Shown here one piece after another: positions 35,468 to 44,117 of a stretch of DNA of 64,000 bases (positions are counted from its first letter, which is position 1; every line of letters starts with the position of its first letter). The DNA lies in NCBI GenBank assembly GCA_900766055.1, contig CAAFTZ010000002.1:6301-70300 (forward strand), in the 5' to 3' direction. The notes below the pieces were generated by a model that did not search any database, was not told where the DNA came from, and saw only the letters and a list, made by a program, of their open reading frames with translations. The translations under genes and the position numbers were made by a program. Origin of the DNA: an uncultured Parasutterella sp. Lineage in GTDB: Bacteria; Pseudomonadota; Gammaproteobacteria; Burkholderiales; Burkholderiaceae_F.

Positions 35468-35989
35468 ATAGCTCAAGAACGTACACACCGGATCAATGGC
35501 GAGATCCGCGTCCCTGAAGTTCGCTTGACAGGTCTTGACGGCGAGATGATCGGTATCGTCAGGACCTCTCAGGCTTTAGCCATGGCCGAAGAGGCAGATG
35601 TTGACTTAGTGGAGGTCGCGCCGAACGCTCGCCCTCCGGTCTGCCGTCTGATGGATTACGGTAAATTCCGCTATCAGGAGCAGAAGAAGGCACAGGAACA
35701 GAAGGCCAAACAGAAGGTCATTCAGGTCAAGGAAGTGAAGTTCCGTCCGCAGACGGATAAAAACGACTACGACACGAAACTTCGTGCTTTGACCCGTTTC
35801 TTAGCCGACGGCAATAAAGCAAAGGTCACACTGCGCTACAGAGGCCGTGAAATGGCTCACCAGGAATTTGGTACAGATCTCCTGAATAAAGTGAAGGAAG
35901 ATTTGGCTGATATCGCTCAGGTCGAATCCTTTCCTAAACTTGAAGGCCGCCAGATGATTATGGTTCTGGCTCCTAAGAAAAAGAAATAA
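35468..35989 (+). CDS. infC: Translation initiation factor IF-3 (non-canonical AUA start)
   Basis: IF-3 checks start codons and keeps ribosomal subunits apart. The protein has 173 residues and shows [49 protein letters not shown] and a C-terminal [12 protein letters not shown]. No ATG exists at the N-terminus. The best start is the ATA at 35468: GGAG lies six bases upstream, and the N-terminus (start-Ala-Gln-Glu-Arg-Thr-His-Arg-Ile-Asn) then matches other betaproteobacterial IF-3. A TTG at 35456 lacks its own ribosome site and overlaps the GGAG. Rare start codons in infC are the known basis for IF-3 autoregulation. Confidence 0.93.
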   Translation: MAQERTHRINGEIRVPEVRLTGLDGEMIGIVRTSQALAMAEEADVDLVEVAPNARPPVCRLMDYGKFRYQEQKKAQEQKAKQKVIQVKEVKFRPQTDKNDYDTKLRALTRFLADGNKAKVTLRYRGREMAHQEFGTDLLNKVKEDLADIAQVESFPKLEGRQMIMVLAPKKKK

Positions 35990-36128
35990 TATTCTTACAA
36001 ATTAATGATTTGTTTTGGAGTATTATTACGACCCTGCTTTCGGGCAGAAGATAAGTGAAATCAGGCTGAACAAGATCCTCACTGTCTGAGGGCGCCTGCA
36101 ATCATCTAATAAAAGGAACTTAGGCAAA

Positions 36129-36326
36129 ATGCCCAAGATGAAAACTAAAAAAGCTGCGAGCAAGCGTTTTAAAGTTCGCTCCGGCGGCTCCATCAAGCGT
36201 GCACACGCTACCAAGCGTCATATTCTCACCAAGCGCACGACGAAGAACAAACGTCACCTGCGCGGCATGTTAACCATCAGCGAGTCGGATAAAAAAGAAA
36301 TCCGCGCGATGATGCCTTACGCTTAA
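36129..36326 (+). CDS. rpmI: 50S ribosomal protein L35
   Basis: A very basic protein of 65 residues beginning [17 protein letters not shown] and containing [16 protein letters not shown], typical of bL35. It is separated from infC by 139 bases that contain small hairpins (for example CCTCA/TGAGG). In enteric bacteria L20 represses this cluster by binding the rpmI leader; a matching site is not provable here by eye. Confidence 0.96.
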   Translation: MPKMKTKKAASKRFKVRSGGSIKRAHATKRHILTKRTTKNKRHLRGMLTISESDKKEIRAMMPYA

Positions 36327-36344
36327 TTTAGAGGAGAGAATAAG

Positions 36345-36701
36345 ATGCCCCGAGTAAAACGTGGTGTAACGGCTCGTGCCCGTCATAAGAAAGTATTTGC
36401 GCTGTCCAAGGGCTTTACCCTTCGCCGCAATAATGTTTATCGTGTCGCTAAGCAGGCAGTTATGCGTGCCGGTCAGTACGCATACCGCGATCGCCGCAAC
36501 AAGAAACGTGTATTCCGCCGTCTGTGGATTGCTCGTATCAACGCCGGTGCTCGTGCCAACGGCATGAACTACAGCCAGTTCATGAACGGCCTCAAGAAAG
36601 CCGGTATTGAACTCGACCGTAAAGTTCTGTCCAACATGGCCATCTTCGATAAAGAAGGTTTCGCCGCTGTTGTTGCCAAAGCTAAAGCTAGCCTTGCTTA
36701 A
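36345..36701 (+). CDS. rplT: 50S ribosomal protein L20
   Basis: A basic protein of 118 residues with the bL20 pattern: [38 protein letters not shown] and [20 protein letters not shown]. It binds 23S rRNA early in assembly. It follows rpmI by 18 bases and is closed by a strong terminator. Confidence 0.97.
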   Translation: MPRVKRGVTARARHKKVFALSKGFTLRRNNVYRVAKQAVMRAGQYAYRDRRNKKRVFRRLWIARINAGARANGMNYSQFMNGLKKAGIELDRKVLSNMAIFDKEGFAAVVAKAKASLA

Positions 36702-36761
36702 TTAGCTTCAGACACGCAGGTTTCAAGCCGATTCCAGTGCTTTGAAACTGCTAAAATACCT

Positions 36762-36799
36762 ACAAAAGCCTGGTTTGATATGCCAGGCTTTTGTTTTTT
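36762..36799 (+). terminator. Terminator or pheS attenuator
   Basis: A perfect 12-pair stem ACAAAAGCCTGG / CCAGGCTTTTGT with a nine-base loop and a run of T. It lies between rplT and pheS, 30 bases before pheS. Another small hairpin (GTTTCAA/TTGAAAC, 36720-36748) precedes it. It could end the ribosomal operon or act as an attenuator; I see no Phe-rich leader peptide. Confidence 0.85.
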
Positions 36800-36828
36800 C
36801 AGGTTACTAAAAATCCAACTGACCCAAT

Positions 36829-37845
36829 ATGGAAGATCTCAGTCTAATCATTCAATCTGCCAAAGAGGCTTTTGATCAGGCCGCAACGGCGGCAGCCCTG
36901 GAAGACGCGAAAGCTGTCTATCTCGGCAAAAACGGTTCTTTGACAGCATTGCTGAAGGGGATGGCAAAACTGTCCATCGAAGAAAAACGCGCTCGCGGAG
37001 CCGAAATCAATAAAGCCAAACGTGAAGTCGAAACGTTGCTCAATAATCGACGCGAAGCTTTGGCCCGCGAAGAACTTAACCGTAAATTGACCTCTGAATC
37101 GGTCGATATCACATTGCCGGGCCGCACATTCGGCAACGGCGGTATTTATCCGGTCATGAGAACCTGGATGCGCGTTGAAGAAATCTTTAAAACCATCGGC
37201 TTTGATGTTGCCGACGGCCCTGAAGTTGAAAACGACTGGTACACCTTTACAGCCCTGAATAATCCGCCTAATCATCCGGCCCGCAGTATGCAGGATACGT
37301 TCTACGTTGACATGAAGGATGAAACTGACAAGCAGCTTCCGTTGAGACCGCACACCTCTCCGATGCAGGTTCGCTATGCCCGTCAGCATAAGCCGCCTAT
37401 TAAAGTTATCGCTCCCGGAAGAACCTATCGTGTGGACTCTGACGCAACGCACTCTCCGATGTTCCATCAGGTCGAAGGTCTTTGGATCGACGAAAACATC
37501 AGTTTTGCCGACTTGAAGGGCGTATACGTTGACTTCCTGAAGCGTTTCTTTGAAACGGACGACTTAATCGTTCGTTTCCGTCCGAGCTACTTCCCGTTCA
37601 CTGAACCGAGCGCTGAAGTGGACATGATGTTCACCAGCGGCCCGAGAAAGGGGAAATGGCTGGAAATCAGCGGTTCTGGTGAGGTTCATCCGAATGTTGT
37701 CCGAAACTTCGGATTAGACCCAGAACGCTACATCGGTTTTGCCTTCGGCTCGGGCCTCGAAAGACTGACCATGCTCCGCTACGGAATCGACGACCTTCGC
37801 CTTTTCTTCGAAGGCGATCTCCGCTTCCTCAAACAGTTCAACTAA
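36829..37845 (+). CDS. pheS: Phenylalanyl-tRNA synthetase alpha subunit
   Basis: The catalytic subunit of the alpha2-beta2 enzyme. The 338 residues have an N-terminal coiled coil (1-90) and a class II core with [20 protein letters not shown] (motif 2) and [19 protein letters not shown] (motif 3). pheT follows after 17 bases. Confidence 0.97.
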   Translation: MEDLSLIIQSAKEAFDQAATAAALEDAKAVYLGKNGSLTALLKGMAKLSIEEKRARGAEINKAKREVETLLNNRREALAREELNRKLTSESVDITLPGRTFGNGGIYPVMRTWMRVEEIFKTIGFDVADGPEVENDWYTFTALNNPPNHPARSMQDTFYVDMKDETDKQLPLRPHTSPMQVRYARQHKPPIKVIAPGRTYRVDSDATHSPMFHQVEGLWIDENISFADLKGVYVDFLKRFFETDDLIVRFRPSYFPFTEPSAEVDMMFTSGPRKGKWLEISGSGEVHPNVVRNFGLDPERYIGFAFGSGLERLTMLRYGIDDLRLFFEGDLRFLKQFN

Positions 37846-37862
37846 TCGGCGAAAGGATAAAA

Positions 37863-40274
37863 ATGTTATTTTCAGAAGAGTGGCTGCGCCATTACATCAA
37901 TCCTGCCCTCAGCAGCGATGAGCTGTGCGAAACCCTGACGATGGGCGGCCTGGAAATCGAAGGCGCAGAACCGATTGCGCCGGCCTTCACCGGTGTGGTC
38001 GTTGCTCAGGTATTGACCTGCGAACAGCACCCGAATGCAGACAAACTGCATGTCTGCACGGTGGATATCGGTAAAGAGGAACCTGTGCAAATCGTCTGTG
38101 GTGCTCCGAACGTTAAAGCCGGAGTCAAGGTTCCGTGCGCCACGATCGGCGCCGTGCTTCCGGGCGACTTTAAGATTAAAAAAGCCAAACTCCGCGGTGT
38201 CGAGAGCAACGGTATGCTTTGCTCCAGCAGAGAATTAGGCATCAGCGAAGATCATTCCGGTCTGTGGATTCTTCCGGAAGACGCTCCTGTCGGTGAAGAC
38301 ATTCGCGTTTACGAACGTCTTGACGACAAGAAGATTGAAGTCAAAGCAACTCCGAACCGCGGTGACGCTTTAAGCGTGATCGGTGTTGGCCGTGATTTGA
38401 GAGCGCTGACTGGTGCCGAGCTTTCCCTCCCGGATTTCTCTCCGGTTCCGGCTACCTGCGACTGCGTTCACGAAGTGCGCAATGAAGCTCCGAATCTTTG
38501 CGGACGCTTTGCCGGCCGCGTGGTCTGCGGCGTCAATGCCAAAGCCCCGACTCCGCAGTGGATGAAGGACCGTCTGGAGCGTTCCGGCCAGCGTTCGATT
38601 TCTGCGCTGGTGGACATCTCCAACTACGTGATGCTGGAACTTGGCCGTCCGACTCATATTTTTGACCTTGATAAGCTTGGCGGTCCGCTGACCGTTCGCT
38701 GGGCTAAAGAAGGCGAGAAGGCTGAACTGCTGAATGGTCAGACCGTCGATATTGATCCGTATTTCGGCGTGATTAGTGACAACAACGGTATTGAAGCGAT
38801 TGCCGGCATCATGGGCGGCGATCATGCCGCCGTCTCGCTGAACACGAAGAATGTATTCATTGAAGCGGCTTTCTGGTGGCCAAAAGCTATTCAGGGCCGC
38901 TGCAGAAAATTAAATTTCTCGACGGACGCTGCATACCGCTTTGAACGCGGCGTGGATTTCCAGTCCAATGTGGACCACATGGAATACATCACTCGTCTGA
39001 TTCTTGAGATTTGCGGTACCGCAGAAACCAAGGTCGGTCCGGTTGTCGACGAAATCGAAGAGCTGCCGGTTCGCGAACCCGTTCGCATGAGAGCAGACCG
39101 CTGCAGAAAAGTTATCGGTGCCGATATCTCTGACGACAAAATGGCCGAGTGCTTCACTCGTTTAGGCTTCTCCTTCAAGAAGGAAGGAGGCACTTTCGTA
39201 GTGGACGTTCCGAGCTATCGTTTTGACATCGAGATTGAAGAAGATTTGATTGAAGAAGTCGCTCGTCTCTACGGCTATCAGAACCTGACGGAAATTCCTC
39301 CGCTGGCTCGCGTAGCCATGCTCGAACGTCCGGAAGCGAAACTCGATCGCCACGAACTTCGCAAGAAGATGGCCGGTTTAGGATTCCAGGAACTAATTAA
39401 CTATTCCTTCATCAGTGAGGAAGCCGAAGCAGACTTTGCCGAAGTTAAGGATCCGATTAAAGTTTTGAATCCGATCGCTTCCCAGATGGCTGTCATGAGA
39501 ACACAGCTGATCTCCGGCTTGGTGGATCGTCTTAAGTACAACCTCAATCGTAAAGCCGACAGAGCAGCCTTGTTTGAATTAGGTCGTATCTTCAGGCGTG
39601 ATCCCTCCGTTAAGGGCTCCGACGCTGCCGTTGAAGGCGTGTATCAGCCGCTGCATCTTGCCGCTCTGGTATACGGCTCGGCTCGCCCGGCTCAGTGGGG
39701 AGAGAAGGCTAGAAACTTTGACTTCTTCGACTTGAAGGGTGCGGTTGAGATGCTGCTTCCGGGCCGCAATCTCCGCTTTGAAAAATCCAATCATCCGGCA
39801 CTTCATCCGGGACGCGCTGCCACCGTTTATCTCGACGGTGAAGAGATTGGATTTATCGGCGAACTGCATCCTGAGCTTGCTCATAAGTACGAGCTGCCGC
39901 ACTCTCCGATTGTCTTCGAACTCAAGGAAGAAGCCCTTTTGGATGTCGGGGTTCCGGTTAACCGCAGCTTGTCTAAGTTCCAGCCGATGTCTCGCGATAT
40001 TGCTGTCTTCATTGACGATGCCGTGCCGGTTCAGAAACTGATGGACGCCGTGCGAAAGGCCGCGAAGAAAGATCTGCGCCTGCTGAGTTTGTCATCTTTT
40101 AAACTCTTTGATCTTTACAAACCTCAGGATAGTGCTAATGTAGGGAAGAAGAGCCTTGCGTTTAATATGTTGCTTCAGCGCCCGGATGCACAGCTTTCTG
40201 AAGAAGAGGCTGACGAGGCCGTGGCGGCTGTGGTAGAAGCCCTCGGTAAAGAGGGTGCAGTCTTGAGAGATTAA
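37863..40274 (+). CDS. pheT: Phenylalanyl-tRNA synthetase beta subunit
   Basis: The large subunit that recognises and edits tRNA-Phe. The 803 residues show the N-terminal tRNA-binding OB domain (EQHPNADKL), the B3/B4 editing domain, B5, and a C-terminal ferredoxin-fold anticodon domain (FQPMSRDIAVFIDDAVPVQK). Length is normal for the family. The operon continues into the IHF-alpha gene nine bases downstream. Confidence 0.97.
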   Translation: MLFSEEWLRHYINPALSSDELCETLTMGGLEIEGAEPIAPAFTGVVVAQVLTCEQHPNADKLHVCTVDIGKEEPVQIVCGAPNVKAGVKVPCATIGAVLPGDFKIKKAKLRGVESNGMLCSSRELGISEDHSGLWILPEDAPVGEDIRVYERLDDKKIEVKATPNRGDALSVIGVGRDLRALTGAELSLPDFSPVPATCDCVHEVRNEAPNLCGRFAGRVVCGVNAKAPTPQWMKDRLERSGQRSISALVDISNYVMLELGRPTHIFDLDKLGGPLTVRWAKEGEKAELLNGQTVDIDPYFGVISDNNGIEAIAGIMGGDHAAVSLNTKNVFIEAAFWWPKAIQGRCRKLNFSTDAAYRFERGVDFQSNVDHMEYITRLILEICGTAETKVGPVVDEIEELPVREPVRMRADRCRKVIGADISDDKMAECFTRLGFSFKKEGGTFVVDVPSYRFDIEIEEDLIEEVARLYGYQNLTEIPPLARVAMLERPEAKLDRHELRKKMAGLGFQELINYSFISEEAEADFAEVKDPIKVLNPIASQMAVMRTQLISGLVDRLKYNLNRKADRAALFELGRIFRRDPSVKGSDAAVEGVYQPLHLAALVYGSARPAQWGEKARNFDFFDLKGAVEMLLPGRNLRFEKSNHPALHPGRAATVYLDGEEIGFIGELHPELAHKYELPHSPIVFELKEEALLDVGVPVNRSLSKFQPMSRDIAVFIDDAVPVQKLMDAVRKAAKKDLRLLSLSSFKLFDLYKPQDSANVGKKSLAFNMLLQRPDAQLSEEEADEAVAAVVEALGKEGAVLRD

Positions 40275-40283
40275 GGGGAAGTC

Positions 40284-40640
40284 ATGGCAAACATTGGTCC
40301 TGACAATTTTGAACTCGTCAAAGAGTTGCTTGGGGATAAAAACACAATGAACCGCAGCACGCTCGAAGAAGTTCTCTTCGAGGAGCTCGGGTTCAGCCGC
40401 GAGATGTCTCGAGTTTTTGTGACTCAGTTTTTCCAAACCATTTCGGACGTTTTGGCAACCGGAGAAGAGGTGAAACTGACGACCCTCGGCAGGTTTGAAA
40501 TCTGCGGCAGAGCGTACAAAATGTTCTTTGACCCGGAGGCCAAGGAGTGGTTTGATGCGCCGACCCGTTTGGATGTTTACTTCCATCCTTCCAAGAAACT
40601 GACGGACTTTATCGATTACAACTTACGTCCGAAGGCTTGA
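40284..40640 (+). CDS. ihfA: Divergent integration host factor alpha subunit
   Basis: Position after pheT and the fold pattern identify IHF-alpha, a DNA-bending protein. The core is recognisable (LFEELGFSREMSRVFVTQFF, VKLTTLGRFEI). An extra 22 residues or so precede the usual start. The DNA-contacting arm is unusual: where E. coli reads RPGRNPKTGED, this protein reads KMFFDPEAKEW in gap-free alignment. The intercalating proline is kept, but the basic and glycine residues around it are lost. The following RRVVTFRPG becomes RLDVYFHPS. DNA bending or sequence preference may differ. I judge it a real gene: it is full length and in the operon. Confidence 0.8.
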   Translation: MANIGPDNFELVKELLGDKNTMNRSTLEEVLFEELGFSREMSRVFVTQFFQTISDVLATGEEVKLTTLGRFEICGRAYKMFFDPEAKEWFDAPTRLDVYFHPSKKLTDFIDYNLRPKA

Positions 40641-40646
40641 TAGCGG

Positions 40647-41072
40647 ATGCCCAAAAAGAAGAAGCTTCCTGAATTGCCGCCGATACCTTCGAAAAGGTAT
40701 TTCCCGATTCGGGAAGCGAGCTCACTTTGCGGTGTAAAAGATTATGTCCTGAGGTTTTGGGAAAAAGAATTTTCTCAGCTCAGACCAATGAAGCGCGGAA
40801 GCCAGCGTGCTTACCGCGCAAAAGATATTTTGATTGCCCGCAGGATACGAGAGCTTCTCTATGGGGACGGCTATCGGATTGATGCGGCAAGAGAAATTTT
40901 GAATAAAGAAGACAGAGAAGCAAAAGCCGGAGCTTCTGCGCCGCAGCTTCCGGAGACCTCTTTCCCCGGTTTTGAAGGAGCAGTAACCTTTTCTCAGCCG
41001 GAAATCGATTGGGAAGAATTTGATTCTGTCGTCTATAACTTGGAAAAAATCGAAGAGTTTTTGCACAATTAA
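40647..41072 (+). CDS. MerR-family transcriptional regulator
   Basis: A DNA-binding protein of 141 residues. The N-terminal winged helix holds [20 protein letters not shown] and [20 protein letters not shown]. The region after about residue 90 is short, with no cysteine-rich metal-binding tail, so the effector is unknown. A MerR gene directly after ihfA is common in Burkholderiales and is probably part of the pheST-ihfA operon. Confidence 0.88.
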   Translation: MPKKKKLPELPPIPSKRYFPIREASSLCGVKDYVLRFWEKEFSQLRPMKRGSQRAYRAKDILIARRIRELLYGDGYRIDAAREILNKEDREAKAGASAPQLPETSFPGFEGAVTFSQPEIDWEEFDSVVYNLEKIEEFLHN

Positions 41073-41089
41073 AAAAAATCGTGTAATAT
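41061..41089 (+). promoter_or_regulatory. tRNA-Pro promoter
   Basis: TTGCAC (41061-41066), a 17-base A-rich spacer and TAATAT (41084-41089), 14 bases before the tRNA. It begins inside the end of the MerR gene. The spacer closely resembles that of the tRNA-Val promoter. Confidence 0.8.
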
Positions 41090-41102
41090 CACGGTTCTTG
41101 AG

Positions 41103-41180
<78 letters not shown>

Positions 41181-41249
41181 GAAATTCCCGAAAGGTTGTC
41201 CGAGTGACAGCCTTTTTTGTTTTCTGCGGCCGTTACGGAGGAAGTCAGC

Positions 41250-42026
41250 ATGGCTTGTATTCTTTTTCCTTCACCAATTTTCGGACCGGTTCATTCCAGA
41301 CGCTTAGGCACCTCTTTAGGCATCAATCTTTTGCCCGCTGAAGCTAAAGTCTGTTCTTTTGACTGCGTGTACTGCGAATGCGGCTTTAACAAAGACCACG
41401 ACGCCAAGCGCAAACTTCCTACGCGGGAAGAGGTTCGAACCGCACTGGAAAAGAAACTCATTTATCTGCAGCAGACAGGTGTGGTACCGGATGTCTTTAC
41501 GTTCGCCGGAAACGGAGAGCCGACTTCTCATCCCGATTTTGACCTCATTATCGACGACACAATCGAGCTCAGAGACCGCTATTTTCCTAACGCAAAAATC
41601 AGTGTCTTAAGTAACTCTACTTTTCTAGCGCGTGACAAGGTCGTCAGGGCATTGGCAAAAGTGGACAACCCGATTATGAAGCTCGATACCGTCAACGCCG
41701 GGTACATCCGGCGCATTGATCGTCCGAACGCCAAGTACGATGTGAAGGATGTGATCGAAAAACTCAAAAACATGCCGGTCCGTCCGATTATCCAGACGAT
41801 GTTCCTGAAAGGCGAGTTTGAAGGGCTGTCCGTGGATAACACGACAGACGAGTATGTAGATCCCTGGATTGACGTACTCGAAGAAATCAAACCTCGGGAA
41901 GTGATGATTTATACCCTTGACCGCGACACTCCGGCTGCAGGGTTAAAAAAGGCGGATAAGGAGTCTCTTTGTAAAATTCGCGACAAACTTGAAAAAAGAG
42001 GTTTCAGCGTCATGGTAACTGTTTAA
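41250..42026 (+). CDS. Radical SAM protein (COG0731-like)
   Basis: A protein of 258 residues with a radical SAM cluster motif [11 protein letters not shown] (Cys-x3-Cys-x2-Cys) near residue 35. The N-terminus [20 protein letters not shown] and the segment [15 protein letters not shown] are typical of the COG0731 group of radical SAM oxidoreductases. The ATG at 41250 has GGAGGAAG in front and is preferred over an upstream in-frame start. No partner gene indicates its substrate. Confidence 0.85.
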   Translation: MACILFPSPIFGPVHSRRLGTSLGINLLPAEAKVCSFDCVYCECGFNKDHDAKRKLPTREEVRTALEKKLIYLQQTGVVPDVFTFAGNGEPTSHPDFDLIIDDTIELRDRYFPNAKISVLSNSTFLARDKVVRALAKVDNPIMKLDTVNAGYIRRIDRPNAKYDVKDVIEKLKNMPVRPIIQTMFLKGEFEGLSVDNTTDEYVDPWIDVLEEIKPREVMIYTLDRDTPAAGLKKADKESLCKIRDKLEKRGFSVMVTV

Positions 42027-42052
42027 GTAAAAACACTTAATTTTGAAATATA

Positions 42053-42091
42053 TGTCATTTTTGTCATTAAGCTGTCATATTAGGTTACTAA
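42053..42091 (+). promoter_or_regulatory. Pho-box-like promoter before the 50-residue ORF
   Basis: Three TGTCAT repeats lie at 42053-42058, 42062-42067 and 42073-42078. The last two are spaced 11 bases apart and read TTGTCATTAAGCTGTCAT, close to the PhoB box of two TGTCA half-sites. A -10-like TACTAA (42086-42091) follows eight bases after the last half-site, the geometry of a PhoB-activated promoter. Confidence 0.55.
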
Positions 42092-42128
42092 ATTGGAAGA
42101 TGATTCCATAACAACCTTTGAGGACTAA

Positions 42129-42281
42129 ATGCCTGAATCTCTTCCGATGAAAACTCGTCTTTTATTAGCCGGGGCTTCCCTCCAATTGATCTCCCTTGCT
42201 AAAAAGTCTGAGAAAAAAGAGAAGAAGCAAAAAGTCGTTACTGTATCTGCAGGAATGACCCTGTCTAAGGCTACGGCCTAA
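42129..42281 (+). CDS. Small basic protein of unknown function, 50 residues
   Basis: An ORF too short for routine calling. It starts at ATG 42129 with GAGG five bases upstream, has a hydrophobic stretch (residues 11-23, LLLAGASLQLISL) and then a lysine-rich segment (KKSEKKEKKQK), ending TLSKATA. It stands alone between the radical SAM gene and surE, has its own promoter-like region with a Pho-box-like site, and is followed by a terminator. Ribosome site, promoter and terminator together make it a credible small gene, but I recognise no family. Confidence 0.6.
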   Translation: MPESLPMKTRLLLAGASLQLISLAKKSEKKEKKQKVVTVSAGMTLSKATA

Positions 42282-42333
42282 TCAATTCGAGAGGACTGAA
42301 AATTTCGTCGGCCGATTGCCGACATTGATGCGC

Positions 42334-42365
42334 AGCCGTAGAGATTTAAAAAACTACGGCTTTTG
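42334..42365 (+). terminator. Terminator after the 50-residue ORF
   Basis: An eight-pair stem AGCCGTAG / CTACGGCT with a 12-base loop, followed by TTTTG, 53 bases past the small ORF. Confidence 0.75.
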
Positions 42366-42494
42366 CCTTTCTTGTACCGGCCAGAATGCGCTTTTGCACG
42401 AACAGTCCTCGGTCTGCGCTCTCGTCATTGGCTAAGAAGCCGGAAAATCGCGATAATTGAAAGCTAAACACTTCGGCTATATTTGAGGAGAGCG

Positions 42495-43247
42495 ATGAAT
42501 ATTTTGATTTCAAACGACGACGGTTATTTAGCACCCGGAATTCAGGAACTCGCTCGTCGAATTCGCCGATTCGGCAATGTTACAGTGGTTGCACCCGAAC
42601 AAAACCACAGCGGGGCCAGCAACTCCTTAACGCTTAACCGTCCTCTTTCCGTACGCCAGGTCCAGGAAAACGTTTTCTTTGTGAACGGTACCCCGTCCGA
42701 TTGTGTGCACATCGCTTTAACCGGTTTGCTGCCCCAAAAACCCGATATCGTTTTAAGCGGCATCAACTGCGGACAAAATATGGGCGACGATGTGCTTTAT
42801 TCCGGTACTGTTGCAGCCGCCATGGAGGGTTTCTTATTTGGCTGCCCGTCCTTTGCTTTTTCTCAAGTGCATTCGGGTTGGTCCTGCTTGGATTCTGCCG
42901 CGGAGGTCGCTGAGTATATTGTGGACAACTTTATTAAAAATCCGCTTCCAGCACCGTTCCTGCTGAATGTCAATATTCCCAATACAACGATTGACCAGCT
43001 CTCCGGATTAGTCGTGACACGCCTTGGCCGCCGTCATGCAGCTCAGTCCGTGATTGAGCAGGTTAACCCGCGAGGCGAGACAATTTATTGGCTCGGTGCC
43101 GCCGGTGACGCCCGCGACAGCACTCAGGGTACCGATTTTTGGGCCACATCTCACAACTACGTCAGCATGACGCCGCTCCAAGTGGATATGACCAATTACG
43201 GCATGCTGGATACCGTTCGCGCTTGGTGTAACAGCTTTCAGTCCTGA
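42495..43247 (+). CDS. surE: 5'/3'-nucleotidase SurE
   Basis: A metal-dependent survival-protein phosphatase of 250 residues that acts on nucleoside monophosphates. The metal site SNDDGYLAPGI is at the N-terminus, followed by APEQNHSGASNSLT and SGINCGQNMGDDVLYSGTVA. The ATG at 42495 has GAGGAG immediately upstream, so the upstream in-frame codon is rejected. nlpD follows after 85 bases without the pcm gene found between them in E. coli. Confidence 0.95.
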   Translation: MNILISNDDGYLAPGIQELARRIRRFGNVTVVAPEQNHSGASNSLTLNRPLSVRQVQENVFFVNGTPSDCVHIALTGLLPQKPDIVLSGINCGQNMGDDVLYSGTVAAAMEGFLFGCPSFAFSQVHSGWSCLDSAAEVAEYIVDNFIKNPLPAPFLLNVNIPNTTIDQLSGLVVTRLGRRHAAQSVIEQVNPRGETIYWLGAAGDARDSTQGTDFWATSHNYVSMTPLQVDMTNYGMLDTVRAWCNSFQS

Positions 43248-43332
43248 GAATAATTTGATTTGTTCTGACGATTGAAGTCTTTTTACTTAAAATCTGCTCG
43301 GTAAAGAAATAAAAGAGGCTCATGGAGGAGTT

Positions 43333-44097
43333 ATGAATTGCAGTAAGTATCTTTGGCCGATGGTGTTTGCTTCGGTGATGGCCGGCTGTTCGTTTACCGG
43401 AGGCAATGCCCCGATATCGGACGGTTCGGCGACGGCTTCCGTCTATACCGTTAAGCCAGGAGATACGCTGTATGCGATTTCCTCCCGCTACGGCCTTGAT
43501 CCTGCTGTGGTTGCACGCGAGAATCATCTGACGAACCCCTCTCATCTGTTGGTTGGTCAGAAACTCCGTTTGTCCGTGTCTTCTTCAACGGATGCCAATA
43601 TTCGCAGAGTCGAAGCCAACACGAAGACACAGACGAGTTCGAGCAGCTCTGCTAAGACGTCGACTTCTTCAAGCACAGCTCCTGCCGCATCCGCAAGTAG
43701 TACCCAGACCGCTTCTTCAAGCAGCTCAGTCGGAAGCGCAAACGGTACTTACGGTTGGCCGGCTTCAGGAAAGATTATTCAGAATTTCGGCGGTATGAAT
43801 AAAGGTATTGACATCGCCGGTTCTGAAGGTGAGAAAGTACATGCCGCCGTGAATGGAACGGTCCTTTTTGACGGCCAGGTTCAGGGTTACGGCAAAGTCG
43901 TGATGATTCGCGACAAAGACGGCTGTGTTTCTGTCTATGGCCGAGTCAAATCGATCTCGGTAAAACAGGGCGATCAGGTTCGTAAAGGACAGGCGATTGC
44001 CGTGATGGGGACGACGGATGTTTCTCCCCGTGTCCATTTTGAAATACGCAAAAACGGCAAACCCATCGATCCTCTTACAATGCTTCAAAAGCGCTAA
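43333..44097 (+). CDS. nlpD: LysM/M23 lipoprotein NlpD-like amidase activator
   Basis: An envelope lipoprotein of 254 residues. A lipobox (VMAGC, Cys19) ends the signal peptide. A LysM domain for peptidoglycan binding lies at about 36-80 (YTVKPGDTLYAISSRYGLDP), followed by a Ser/Thr/Ala-rich linker and a C-terminal LytM/M23 domain. Zinc ligands are missing: the first motif reads MNKGIDIAG instead of His-x-GID, and the second loses its His. Only HFEIR remains. This degeneracy is normal for NlpD and EnvC, which activate amidases rather than cut peptidoglycan. rpoS, which often follows, is absent. Confidence 0.9.
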   Translation: MNCSKYLWPMVFASVMAGCSFTGGNAPISDGSATASVYTVKPGDTLYAISSRYGLDPAVVARENHLTNPSHLLVGQKLRLSVSSSTDANIRRVEANTKTQTSSSSSAKTSTSSSTAPAASASSTQTASSSSSVGSANGTYGWPASGKIIQNFGGMNKGIDIAGSEGEKVHAAVNGTVLFDGQVQGYGKVVMIRDKDGCVSVYGRVKSISVKQGDQVRKGQAIAVMGTTDVSPRVHFEIRKNGKPIDPLTMLQKR

Positions 44098-44117
44098 GTT
44101 AGACGTTAGGAAAATTC

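Noticed and set aside
43333..44097. An active M23 endopeptidase.
   Set aside because: Two of the zinc-binding motifs are lost, as expected for NlpD-type amidase activators.
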